Source: Corallincola holothuriorum (GTDB taxonomy: Bacteria; Pseudomonadota; Gammaproteobacteria; Enterobacterales; Neiellaceae). From it: 64,000 nt of DNA. Location of the stretch: contig NZ_QPID01000003.1 in the NCBI RefSeq assembly GCF_003336225.1, positions 124,001-188,000 on the forward strand, in the 5' to 3' direction. Of this stretch, positions 9,601 to 17,505 are shown piece after piece. The translations under genes and the position numbers were made by a program. Positions within the stretch are counted from its first letter, which is position 1. Each line of letters begins with the position of its first letter. The notes under the pieces are model-generated. The model saw nothing but the letters and a program-made list of their open reading frames with translations, did no database searches and was not told the DNA's origin.

Positions 9601-10599
9601 TTGGCTTTGGATAAGTCGTATATTTTAGGAAGTTGGGTCAATTCTTGCCTACAAGGTTTTAAGCTGACGGGTTGGTGTAATGCAGAAATCTTGCGGCATG
9701 CAGGGTTGGAAGCGCATGTTGTCAATCAAACCTATTGGAATGCAGATCAGGTCACTCGCCTGTTCGATGCGGCCTACCAGCTTCATGGCAACAGCGTTGG
9801 TTTGGTGTCTCGATTAGGACTAGTTCCGAATACTTTTCAATCTCTCTCGCTTGCTGTTCTTGCCGCCCCCAATTTTCATACGGGCTTACATTTGATGGCA
9901 AAATATAGTGCGTATATATCAAATGTGCTGCGCTATACCTTTGATGACACGCCGGAGCACCCTCTGTTTAGCTATGACGCTGTAGGCTCAGCAGAGCCTC
10001 ACGTGATGATTTCAGATGCTATCTTAGCCGCGACGGTACGAACTTTTCGTTTTGTACAGCCACGCAGCGAACTTATTTATGAAGTTCATCTGGCACAGAA
10101 GAAGCCGGATGATGCAGCAGTTTATGAAGCATATTTTGGGGTGCCTATTCAGTGGCAAGCGAAACAGCATGCGTTGTTGCTTAATAGAGCAAGCTTGCTA
10201 CAAGGCTCAATGCATGCGAATGCTGCACTTTTTGAAACGCATGATGCTGATTGTCTGAATACGATTCACCGATTGAAACCAGATGACTTCTTGGCACAAC
10301 TAAGCCAAAGCATTCGAACTGCTTTAAGTGACGATGATTTTTCCATCTCCGCTGTCGCAGAAAGGCTGGGGGTTAGTGTTCGTTCGTTGCAGCGTCGGCT
10401 GTCAAAGCAGAACACCAGTTACAGTCAGCTTTTAGATCAAGTGCGCATGAAGGAGGCGGAGGTTTACATAAATTCTTCTGCCTACAGCGTCAGTGAAATC
10501 GCCCAAAATTTGGGCTTTTCTGACGCAGGTAATTTCACTCGCGCTTTCAAACGCTGGTATCAGTGCGCTCCGCAACATTACAGGAAGCTGGTTCAGTAG
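9601..10599 (+). CDS. AraC-family transcriptional regulator
   Basis: 332-residue DNA-binding regulator. The N-terminal ~200 residues match the PF12625-type sensor found in OruR/ArgR-like AraC regulators; the C-terminal ~100 residues carry two helix-turn-helix units: SISAVAERLGVSVRSLQRRL (~250-270) and SVSEIAQNLGFSDAGNFTRAFKRW (~297-320, split here only by naming). The start is TTG at 9601: an in-frame stop lies at 9595-9597, there is no ATG for ~100 codons, and GGAG at 9591-9594 is well placed. The next gene, in the same direction after 200 bp, is the laminarinase, which makes a laminarin- or oligosaccharide-responsive local regulator plausible but unproven. No typical amphipathic sugar-cupin (AraC arm) features are seen. 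Confidence 0.88.
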   Translation: MALDKSYILGSWVNSCLQGFKLTGWCNAEILRHAGLEAHVVNQTYWNADQVTRLFDAAYQLHGNSVGLVSRLGLVPNTFQSLSLAVLAAPNFHTGLHLMAKYSAYISNVLRYTFDDTPEHPLFSYDAVGSAEPHVMISDAILAATVRTFRFVQPRSELIYEVHLAQKKPDDAAVYEAYFGVPIQWQAKQHALLLNRASLLQGSMHANAALFETHDADCLNTIHRLKPDDFLAQLSQSIRTALSDDDFSISAVAERLGVSVRSLQRRLSKQNTSYSQLLDQVRMKEAEVYINSSAYSVSEIAQNLGFSDAGNFTRAFKRWYQCAPQHYRKLVQ

Positions 10600-10805
10600 G
10601 GGCTGTGAATTTCATCACGGTTTAACTATCTTGGCGTCAGATGACATGACAGCGTCGTGTGTTGACATGCGGCCTTAGCTATTTCGCCATACTCTTGACT
10701 CAACGTGTCACATTGTTGACGGTTTGCGCGTAGCCATTCGCCGGCATGGGATAACCTGGCTTAATGCGGACGGCTATAGACGTTAATTGAGTCACAGGGA
10801 TGGTT

Positions 10806-13800
10806 ATGAGAAATCACTTTAAGAAACGCTCTACTTCTTACCTATTACTTCTGATTGGGTGTCTGACAGCGGCATTACCAGCGCAAGGCGAGGTGACTTT
10901 ACCTGGCACCATTGAAGCTGAAGATTATGATGGCGCGCAAGACTCAACTTGGTACAACGAGGGAGGCGAGTATGGTTGGGGCAAAGTTGATATCGGCATC
11001 GCTGAGGATACAGACGGTGGCTATTATGTCGGTTGGACGAAGCAGGGTGAATATATTCACTACAACATCCTTGTGCCAACAGCTGGTGACTATCAGTTTA
11101 AAACACGGATATCGACCCCCAAAGATGGACGAAGACTTCACTTTAAATTAAATGGTAGCCAGCTCGGTGAAACCGCCACTTTGCCAAACACCGGAGGATG
11201 GCAAAACTGGCAAACCATAGAGTCTCAGCACCATCTCTCAGCCGGTTCACATATCCTAGAAATCTTTTTCGAAAGCCGTGAAATTAACGTTAACTATATT
11301 CAGATCGAAGGCATGTCCTCTGTGGGCGAGCCGATCTCGTTACCTGGTCGGGTTGAAGCCGAAGACTTTGTAAATTATTACGATACAACATCCGGCAACA
11401 GCGGTGGAGAATATCGAAATACGGATGTCGACATTGAGCGCACATCTGATGATGGCGCGGGCTTTAATGTGGGCTGGACTGACAGCGGTGAAAGTCTGAG
11501 TTACGAAATTTTTGTTGAAAAATCGGGCCGCTACCAGGTTGCCCCTCGAGTCTCAACAATTAAGGATGGGCGTTCTCTGTCTCTGCGCTTGAACGGCTCA
11601 TACCTTGGCGACCCGTTTTTGATCCCGAATACCGGAGGTTGGCAGAATTGGCAGACGATCTCTCAGAGCGTCGAATTACCTGAGGGTAATCATCAGTTGG
11701 AAGTTATGTTTGCCAATCAAGAGATCAACTTAAACTACATCGATATCCACGAAGAAGACACGGATGACCCAAATGACCCAGATGAACCTAAAGGGTGGAA
11801 CTTGGTGTGGAGTGATGAGTTTAATGGTACCGCAATTGATGCTCAGCGTTGGAACCATTCAGATAATGGCTGGGGCGGCGGCAACAATGAGCTGCAGTAC
11901 TACACGCCTAGGCAAGAAAATGCTTACGTCGATAATGGTTCGTTAAAAATCACTGCTCGTCGTGAATACTACGAGGGGAGCGATGGTGGCCGTGACTTCA
12001 CGTCTGCGCGGCTCGATACCAAAGGAAAAATGGATTTTCTATACGGTCGTGTAGATGTGCGAGCCAAGTTGCCAAGTGGTCAGGGGTTATGGCCAGCTAT
12101 CTGGATGCTACCGACAGATGATGCATACGGTGGGTGGGCGTCCAGTGGCGAGATTGACATTATGGAGGCTGTCAATCTGCAAGTGGATGGTAACAATAGC
12201 ATCCACGGCACACTGCACTATGGTGGTAAATGGCCTGACAACACACATAGCGGTGACAAGGTTACTCCAGCGACGAATGTTGCGACACAGTTCCACACTT
12301 ACAGTGTTGAGTGGGAGCCGGAAGCAATTCGCTGGTATATCGACGGCAAGTTGTACCAAACACAAACGCAGTGGTGGAGTGAAGGTGGTAGCTATCCAGC
12401 GCCATTTGATCAGCGCTTTCATCTGATTCTCAATGTCGCCGTGGGTGGAAACTGGCCTGGTAGTCCTAATCAAAACACCGTATTTCCGCAAATTATGGAG
12501 GTGGATTACGTACGTGTATATGAAAAAGGGCAGCAACAGCCGGGCGATGAGTGTGATTCGCTACCTTATGGCGGCAGGGCTGTGGGCATACCGGGACGGA
12601 TTGAGGCTGAAAACTACAATAGCGGATGTGCTGAATTTGCTTATTCAGATGTAGAGCCAGAAAACTTAGGTGGTGAATACCGAGATGGTGGTGTCGACAT
12701 TGAGCGAGCAAATGATGTTGGCGCTGGCTATAGTCTCGGCTGGCTCAGGGACGGTGAGTGGCTTGAGTACACCGTCATGGTTGAATCTGCTGGTAAGTAT
12801 GATTTGGATCTGCGTGTCGCTAGCGAAGGGAATGGCTCTGTCATCCGTTTTGAATCCGCTGGCTATGATATCTCCGGCGACATCAAAATCCCACATACGG
12901 GAGGCTGGCAAACTTGGCGCACAACGACGCTGCGAGGTATTACGCTAGAGGCGGGTCAGCAAACGTTAAGAATGCATGTCGTTGATGGCGACTTTAACCT
13001 TAATTATATCGATGTTAAACCAGCCGGGAAGGGCCCCCACAGTGTTGATAAATCTCGAGGAGAGTGGACGCTAGTAGTGATCCCCGATACGCAGCACTAC
13101 TCTCAAAATCGTGACAATGCGCCTATCGCGCACATGCGCACCGCTTTTCAGTGGTTAGTGGATACGAAAGAAGATCTCAACATCAAGTTTGTGCAAGGAT
13201 TGGGCGATATCACCGAGGGCTGGAATCAGCGCTGGGAGTGGGATAATTCCACTTCTGCTTGGGATAAGCTCTACGGGCAGGTGCCCTTCATGCCTATCAT
13301 CGGTAATCATGACGATCCGTGGATGATGAATCAATACTTCCCTGTCTCTAGCTTCTCTAATGAAGCCTGGTGGGGTGGGGATTTTGGCGGCGTTGAAAAC
13401 AACTATGGCCTGATGACAATTGGCAGTGAAGACTATCTGTTCTTGCAGGTCGAGACGTACGATCAGTACTCCGACTATCGCCCGGCAGGCATGGAGTGGG
13501 CCAAACAGATATTGGCTCGCTATCCAAACCGCAAGGTAATTCTGGCGACCCATGACACTTGGGCCACTTCTCATATTAAGAACAACCTGCTGACCAAGTA
13601 TGACAACATCGTTATGTCTAATGCCGGCCATGTTTGTCAGCGCGAAGCATACTATACCCAAAATGGTCCTCGTGGGGGGGTAAGCCACAATTTTATTGTG
13701 GATTATCAGTGTGATGCGCAAGAGGTCATGCTGCTCCGCTATTACGTGTTTAAGCCCATGGAAGACCGAGTGGATTACTTCACTTATTCGCCAGTGACAG

Positions 13801-13862
13801 GGCAGTTTGAAGCAGATGATAGCTCTCAAGGTTCATTTGCCTTGATCCAGAAAGATCCTTAG
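10806..13862 (+). CDS. Secreted laminarinase (GH16) with three CBM6 and a C-terminal metallophosphoesterase
   Basis: Exported endo-beta-1,3-glucanase with an unexpected second enzyme. ATG at 10806 preferred over 10800: AGGG is correctly spaced and the signal peptide (to ~28, ALPAQG-E) is cleaner. Positions counted from 10800: CBM6 at ~31-170 and ~175-320, both with PNTGGWQNWQTI; an Asp-rich linker; GH16 at ~331-578 with the catalytic GEIDIME (Glu451, Asp453, Glu456); a third CBM6 at ~590-745 (PHTGGWQTW); then a calcineurin-like phosphoesterase at ~755-1015 with PDTQ (762), GDIT, GNHDD, THD and AGH, all metal-binding blocks present. GH16 plus CBM6 fits laminarin. The phosphoesterase suggests that phosphorylated glycans or phosphate release matter too; that is inference. 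An AraC gene precedes it. Confidence 0.93.
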   Translation: MRNHFKKRSTSYLLLLIGCLTAALPAQGEVTLPGTIEAEDYDGAQDSTWYNEGGEYGWGKVDIGIAEDTDGGYYVGWTKQGEYIHYNILVPTAGDYQFKTRISTPKDGRRLHFKLNGSQLGETATLPNTGGWQNWQTIESQHHLSAGSHILEIFFESREINVNYIQIEGMSSVGEPISLPGRVEAEDFVNYYDTTSGNSGGEYRNTDVDIERTSDDGAGFNVGWTDSGESLSYEIFVEKSGRYQVAPRVSTIKDGRSLSLRLNGSYLGDPFLIPNTGGWQNWQTISQSVELPEGNHQLEVMFANQEINLNYIDIHEEDTDDPNDPDEPKGWNLVWSDEFNGTAIDAQRWNHSDNGWGGGNNELQYYTPRQENAYVDNGSLKITARREYYEGSDGGRDFTSARLDTKGKMDFLYGRVDVRAKLPSGQGLWPAIWMLPTDDAYGGWASSGEIDIMEAVNLQVDGNNSIHGTLHYGGKWPDNTHSGDKVTPATNVATQFHTYSVEWEPEAIRWYIDGKLYQTQTQWWSEGGSYPAPFDQRFHLILNVAVGGNWPGSPNQNTVFPQIMEVDYVRVYEKGQQQPGDECDSLPYGGRAVGIPGRIEAENYNSGCAEFAYSDVEPENLGGEYRDGGVDIERANDVGAGYSLGWLRDGEWLEYTVMVESAGKYDLDLRVASEGNGSVIRFESAGYDISGDIKIPHTGGWQTWRTTTLRGITLEAGQQTLRMHVVDGDFNLNYIDVKPAGKGPHSVDKSRGEWTLVVIPDTQHYSQNRDNAPIAHMRTAFQWLVDTKEDLNIKFVQGLGDITEGWNQRWEWDNSTSAWDKLYGQVPFMPIIGNHDDPWMMNQYFPVSSFSNEAWWGGDFGGVENNYGLMTIGSEDYLFLQVETYDQYSDYRPAGMEWAKQILARYPNRKVILATHDTWATSHIKNNLLTKYDNIVMSNAGHVCQREAYYTQNGPRGGVSHNFIVDYQCDAQEVMLLRYYVFKPMEDRVDYFTYSPVTGQFEADDSSQGSFALIQKDP

Positions 13863-13867
13863 GTAGT

Positions 13868-13897
13868 AGAGTGGGGACTTTGCATCGTGCCCACTCT
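13868..13897 (+). terminator. Possible weak terminator or mRNA-end hairpin
   Basis: AGAGTGGG (13868-13875) pairs with CCCACTCT (13890-13897) across a 14-base loop; only ATTTT lies downstream, so termination would be weak. Confidence 0.4.
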
Positions 13898-13939
13898 GAA
13901 TCAATTTTCACCTGACCGTTGACGGATTGTATCAAATCG

Positions 13940-14773
13940 ATGAATAGGTTCAGTAAGCAGAGCGCCAAATTAAAGCCGTGGTTGCAACAACCCTGGCTGG
14001 TGTTTCTATTCGTGGCTGGGGTGATTGCATTATTCGACCTGCTCTACGCTCCCTCTCCGACTCCCACGATTGAGGTGAGTGTTGCGGATAAAAAGGCCAT
14101 TGTGGCTTATGCCGAACAGGGGCGCGGCCGACCGTTGACGGCTGAGGAGGTAGAGATTGTTTTGGCAGAGCATGTGCAGGAAGAGATACTGCTCAAAGAG
14201 GCCTACCGCCTAGGCCTCAATGACGATGCAATGATACGTATGCGTCTTCTCAATAAAATGCACTTTATTATCAAATCACAAGTTCCGACTCCGACTGAAA
14301 GTGAGCTAATTGACTATTTTAAGCGTCACACAGACAGCTTCAGAGCACCGCCATCGTGGCGCTTTGAGCAACTCTTCTTTGTCACCAATAGGCCGATTCC
14401 GCAGACCTTGCTGGTTGAGCTACGCTCGGGGCAGATTGAAGCCAGTCCACAGCTGACTCAGCAATCCTCTTCAAGTTATTGGAATGACCTCCCCGAACAA
14501 GGGATAGCGGCTCGGTATGGTGCTCATGTGGCGGAGGCGATCATTGAGGTACCGAAAGGGGTATGGCAAGGACCATTTCCAAGTCCTACCGGTAACCACT
14601 TCATACGTGTTGAGAGGATGCGCCAAGGTGCGTTGCCAATCTTTGAAGAAGTACGGAGGCATGTGGAGAATGAGTGGAAAAAAGAAAAAGAGTCAGCATT
14701 TATCCGACTGCGGGTTGAGCAATTGAAAACGCGCTTTTCGATTGGTGTGACAGAAGGTAGTACCACGCTTTGA
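13940..14773 (+). CDS. Membrane-anchored PpiC-type peptidyl-prolyl isomerase
   Basis: Probable periplasmic folding factor with parvulin features, held by one N-terminal TM (PWLVFLFVAGVIALFDLLY, ~20-40). The ATG at 13940 is preferred to an in-frame TTG at 13919; neither has a strong ribosome site. Residues ~55-115 form a helical SurA/PrsA-like region (ILLKEAYRLGLNDDAMIRMRL), followed by ~125-260 resembling a parvulin domain (PSWRFEQLFF at its start, GVWQGPFPSPTGNHFIRVE near its end). 277 residues. The stop overlaps the TTG start of the HupE-like gene (TTGA), so the pair is translationally coupled, and it probably assists that membrane protein or its partners. The core parvulin region is short and divergent, so catalytic activity is not certain. 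Confidence 0.8.
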   Translation: MNRFSKQSAKLKPWLQQPWLVFLFVAGVIALFDLLYAPSPTPTIEVSVADKKAIVAYAEQGRGRPLTAEEVEIVLAEHVQEEILLKEAYRLGLNDDAMIRMRLLNKMHFIIKSQVPTPTESELIDYFKRHTDSFRAPPSWRFEQLFFVTNRPIPQTLLVELRSGQIEASPQLTQQSSSSYWNDLPEQGIAARYGAHVAEAIIEVPKGVWQGPFPSPTGNHFIRVERMRQGALPIFEEVRRHVENEWKKEKESAFIRLRVEQLKTRFSIGVTEGSTTL

Positions 14774-15825
14774 AGTATTGGTTACGGTCATTTTTCATTT
14801 TCTTGGTGTCATTGCAGGGCTTTCCGGTGATGGGCCACGAGCTTGGTATTATCAGTGCTGTTTTGACGGAGTCCGACAAGGCGTCAGTGACGGCCAAAGC
14901 GGACGAACGGCAGTTTCAGTTTGACGTCATGATCCCTTTTCATCTGGCATATCAGGTGTCCCTGCCTGATCTACCTGAACAATGCCAAATGCGCGGCACA
15001 GAAAGGGTGAGTGGTGCATTAGATGTCATTAGATATCGTTTTGCCTGCCGTAGTAAATGGAAGCATGGCGATAAGCTGACGCTTCATTGGCAAGCATCCG
15101 GAGTACTCTTGACTGCGCCTTCACTTGGCTATGATACGCGTGAAAGACAGCTGTTATTGCGTGCCGATGAGCGTATTGTTATCCCCTTATTCCAGCAAGG
15201 GGAAGGCTATTCAGGTGATTGGCTGAGCAGTATTAGCCGTTATCTAACCCTTGGTATTGAGCACATAGTTTTTGGCTATGATCACTTGCTGTTTGTATTT
15301 GCTATCTACTTGATGTTGGGTAGCAGTGTGCAACTTATTAAATCGATCACTGCGTTCACGTTAGCCCATAGTTTGACACTCTCTTTAGTGTATCTGTCGT
15401 TTTTTACTCCTTCTTCGGCATTGGTTGAAACGCTGATTGCGTTGTCTATTGTTATGATGGCTCATGAGATCATGTTACCAATCGATCAATCTTCCAAGCT
15501 GGGTATGCGCTCGCCTTGGTTGGTTGCGGGTAGTATCGGGTTACTTCATGGAATGGGTTTTGCGGGTGCACTGAAGGAGATAGGAATACCGCAAGCCGAG
15601 GTGCCCGTGGCCCTACTGTTTTTTAATCTGGGAGTGGAAATTGGCCAAATCAGCTTTCTTGCCGTACTTAGTGTGATCAGTTTATTTATACCTCGTTTGT
15701 ATCGCTATGCTTCCGGGCGTCGCTGGGCAATTGCGCCTTCCGCTATCACCTATCCTTTGGCCGGTTGCGTGGGTGGTGTCGGCATGTATTGGTTTTTGCA
15801 ACGTGTGATGGATATAGCTAACTAA
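14770..15825 (+). CDS. HupE/UreJ-family membrane protein
   Basis: 351 residues. Signal peptide (~1-22, cleaved near VMG-H), a ~130-residue beta-rich extracytoplasmic domain, then about six TM segments from ~150. The TM part carries the His-rich HupE/UreJ signatures: GIEHIVFGYDHLLFVF, the HSLTLSL helix, MMAHE, and LLHGMGFAGAL. HupE/UreJ proteins are nickel or cobalt permease candidates linked to hydrogenase and urease loci, but this two-domain subfamily (PF13795-like) is widespread without those enzymes and none is nearby. The start is TTG inside TTGA, overlapping the stop of the isomerase gene; no other start precedes the signal peptide. Metal import is a family-level guess. Confidence 0.82.
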   Translation: MKYWLRSFFIFLVSLQGFPVMGHELGIISAVLTESDKASVTAKADERQFQFDVMIPFHLAYQVSLPDLPEQCQMRGTERVSGALDVIRYRFACRSKWKHGDKLTLHWQASGVLLTAPSLGYDTRERQLLLRADERIVIPLFQQGEGYSGDWLSSISRYLTLGIEHIVFGYDHLLFVFAIYLMLGSSVQLIKSITAFTLAHSLTLSLVYLSFFTPSSALVETLIALSIVMMAHEIMLPIDQSSKLGMRSPWLVAGSIGLLHGMGFAGALKEIGIPQAEVPVALLFFNLGVEIGQISFLAVLSVISLFIPRLYRYASGRRWAIAPSAITYPLAGCVGGVGMYWFLQRVMDIAN

Positions 15826-15831
15826 TACCCG

Positions 15832-16857
15832 TCATTTTTTTGGTTTGTCTATTTGTTCGAAATCCACTGCTGGCAGTGGCTGACCTCGCACCAATTTTAT
15901 CAACTCGGGTACCAGTTCTTTTCCTGTTTTAGGTGGTGGCAAGCGTACGGTTTGCTTGGGTTGCCAGCCTGCGGGGGTATGCTCTGCCAGCAAGTAACGG
16001 AAGGGTAGGTATGGCTCTATGCCTAAGCGCATGTCAACGAACTTAAGTTGTCCTTGATCAGTCTGTAATTGATAAAAGCCATGTGTAAACCAATCCAAAC
16101 GCGCCAGCTTGGGTAGCGCCTCTTTGTTGGCCAAGTTGTGCTTGTGGGGATAGGTGTTGAAGTGAATCGGTTTAGGGTTGAGCCAGCTGAAATACCCTAT
16201 CCACAAGTGGTGGTCATCTTTACCGACAATGCGCCAGCTTAAGATATTGAATGGCGTTGGGGCGATAAAAGGGGTCTCTGACACGCCCTTGGACTCGAGT
16301 TCCGCACTGGCTTGATATTTCACCGATAACATCAAAACCAAGCTCAATGCCAAATATGCCTGACTAATCCCCAACCCCCATAGGTTCGACTTCAATGGTT
16401 TGGCTTTCCGCCGATTCAAGCCGATGAGACTGAATATCACGCCTATCAGCAGCGGTAGGGTATATAGCGGATCGATGATAAAGATGGTTGACCAAGCGAT
16501 CGGCGGTGAGGCTAACGGCCAAAACAGCTGGGTGCCGTAACTGGTGAAGCAGTCAAGCAGTGGATGAGTCACTAAGCACAACCAAGCCATCAAAGTGGCG
16601 CCCCAAAATCGCCATCTGTGTAGTTTGGCAATCAGCAGGCCTAGCACAGGTGAGAGCGCCGTCAGTACAAAGATCGAGTGGCTAAAACCACGGTGCTTAG
16701 TGACTTGGTCGACGGCGTCGGGGTAATGGATGAAGACATCCATATCGGGGAGTGTGCCTAAGCCCGCGCCCCAGGCGAACGCGCGCCAGCCTAACTGACG
16801 CCCCCCAATAACACCACCGACAGCGGCACCGAGTGCGGCTTGGGTAACTGAGTCCAC
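15832..16857 (-). CDS. YdjM-like membrane-bound metal-dependent hydrolase
   Basis: 341-residue integral membrane protein of the YdjM / LexA-binding inner-membrane hydrolase family (PF04307). Start is GTG at 16857 behind AGGA (7-base spacer). The N-terminal half carries the conserved acidic and His positions: MDSVTQAALGAAVGG, LGTLPDMDVF, KHRGFSHSIF and THPLLDCFTSYGTQLFWP, which resemble the phospholipase C/P1 nuclease-type zinc site of the family. About four TM segments, then a ~150-residue soluble C-terminal domain rich in aromatic residues. In E. coli ydjM belongs to the SOS regulon; no LexA box was recognised here. Convergent with the HupE-like gene (6 bp apart). Confidence 0.85.
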   Translation of the reverse strand: MDSVTQAALGAAVGGVIGGRQLGWRAFAWGAGLGTLPDMDVFIHYPDAVDQVTKHRGFSHSIFVLTALSPVLGLLIAKLHRWRFWGATLMAWLCLVTHPLLDCFTSYGTQLFWPLASPPIAWSTIFIIDPLYTLPLLIGVIFSLIGLNRRKAKPLKSNLWGLGISQAYLALSLVLMLSVKYQASAELESKGVSETPFIAPTPFNILSWRIVGKDDHHLWIGYFSWLNPKPIHFNTYPHKHNLANKEALPKLARLDWFTHGFYQLQTDQGQLKFVDMRLGIEPYLPFRYLLAEHTPAGWQPKQTVRLPPPKTGKELVPELIKLVRGQPLPAVDFEQIDKPKK

Positions 16858-17247
16858 GAGTAATCCTGTTGCAACATGAAAAATACAGAGTACGAATGCG
16901 TTTGCTTAAGCAACCTTACTCTCTAGACCACAATAACCGACATAAGTGCGTACATTAAGCACAAATCAGTCACTATACGCCCAAGGCGTCATGCTTATCG
17001 TTATAGCTGTGCTGTGTATTCGACCTCGTATTCATACCTTCTTGCAGGCTCTTAATCCGCATATTCCATTGTTGAATAGATCAGACACCTATCTGTAGGT
17101 AAAAAGGATCTTGTGAATGAGTCAGATCATGGGGATTTAAAATTATTTCAGTCGTTAATTCAAATTAAACCGATATTGATGAGATTAATAGAAATAATGA
17201 TTAAGCCGAATAAAATAGATAATTTGAGCGCTTGCTATCATTCTTTC
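16858..17247. other. Non-coding spacer between divergent genes
   Basis: 390 bases without a credible gene. It holds a perfect 12-bp palindrome TTGCTTAAGCAA (16902-16913) just upstream of the YdjM-like gene, and at 16967-16974 an AGTCACTA 8-mer that recurs inside the rtcB operator palindrome (17264-17271). Otherwise A/T-rich with no other clear signal. Confidence 0.5.
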
Positions 17248-17275
17248 TTGACAAAAAAATATTAGTCACTAATAT
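17248..17275 (+). promoter_or_regulatory. Sigma70-type promoter with palindromic operator, upstream of rtcB
   Basis: TTGACA (17248-17253) is a perfect -35 hexamer; after 16 bp TAATAT (17270-17275) is a fair -10. Between and across them lies TATTAGTCACTAATA (17260-17274), a perfect 7-1-7 palindrome that would let a dimeric repressor block RNA polymerase. Transcription would begin near 17282, giving a ~225-base leader before rtcB. The E. coli rtcBA operon instead uses sigma54 and RtcR; no such site or regulator is seen here. Confidence 0.7.
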
Positions 17276-17317
17276 CTCCACAGCTTATCCATTCATCAAT
17301 TTAGAGGAGTACTTGAA

Positions 17318-17347
17318 ATGACAGAGGTTACCTATATCAGCCATTAA
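17318..17347 (+). CDS. Putative 9-residue leader peptide before rtcB
   Basis: ATG at 17318 with a strong Shine-Dalgarno sequence (AGAGGAG, 17303-17309) encodes MTEVTYISH and stops at TAA. The start codon is within the left arm of leader hairpin A, so translation and hairpin formation exclude each other. There is no run of one amino acid that would suggest classical amino-acid attenuation. Confidence 0.5.
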   Translation: MTEVTYISH

Positions 17348-17418
17348 CTATGGTCTTTCAAGTACTTGTGCTTGCAAGGCCTTTGTTGGGGACTTGCAAG
17401 CCAGGAAGCATAAACACT

Positions 17419-17444
17419 AGCCCTGGCCATACGCCGGGGCTTTT
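17419..17444 (+). terminator. Terminator-like hairpin inside the rtcB leader (candidate attenuator)
   Basis: AGCCCTGGC (17419-17427), loop CATAC, GCCGGGGCT (17433-17441) with a single G-T pair, then TTTT ending at 17444. It lies 62 bases before the rtcB start, so it can only be useful if termination is conditional. Confidence 0.65.
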
Positions 17445-17505
17445 AGTATCTGGCAGTCTCCCAAAGAATAATATATTCGCGATTTATATTGCGAAGGGGA
17501 TTTTT

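Larger units (their letters stand above)
17282..17505 (+). ncRNA. Structured 5' leader of rtcB with three hairpins
   Basis: Three consecutive stems. A: AGTACTTGAAA (17308-17318) with TTTCAAGTACT (17356-17366), extended inward by GAC/GTC, which encloses a 9-codon ORF and hides its start codon. B: GCTTGCAAG (17370-17378) with CTTGCAAGC (17393-17401). C: a terminator-like hairpin at 17419-17444. The order leader ORF, hairpins, terminator, gene resembles an attenuator or an RNA-sensing leader. No known riboswitch or tRNA-like fold was recognised. RtcB operons in enterobacteria can contain tRNA-like Y RNAs, so a functional RNA next to rtcB has precedent. Confidence 0.6.

Noticed and set aside
17350-17505. 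N-terminal extension of RtcB from the ATG at 17350
   Set aside because: The added residues do not resemble RtcB, the start has no ribosome site, and the segment overlaps the structured leader and terminator; the ATG at 17506 matches the family.
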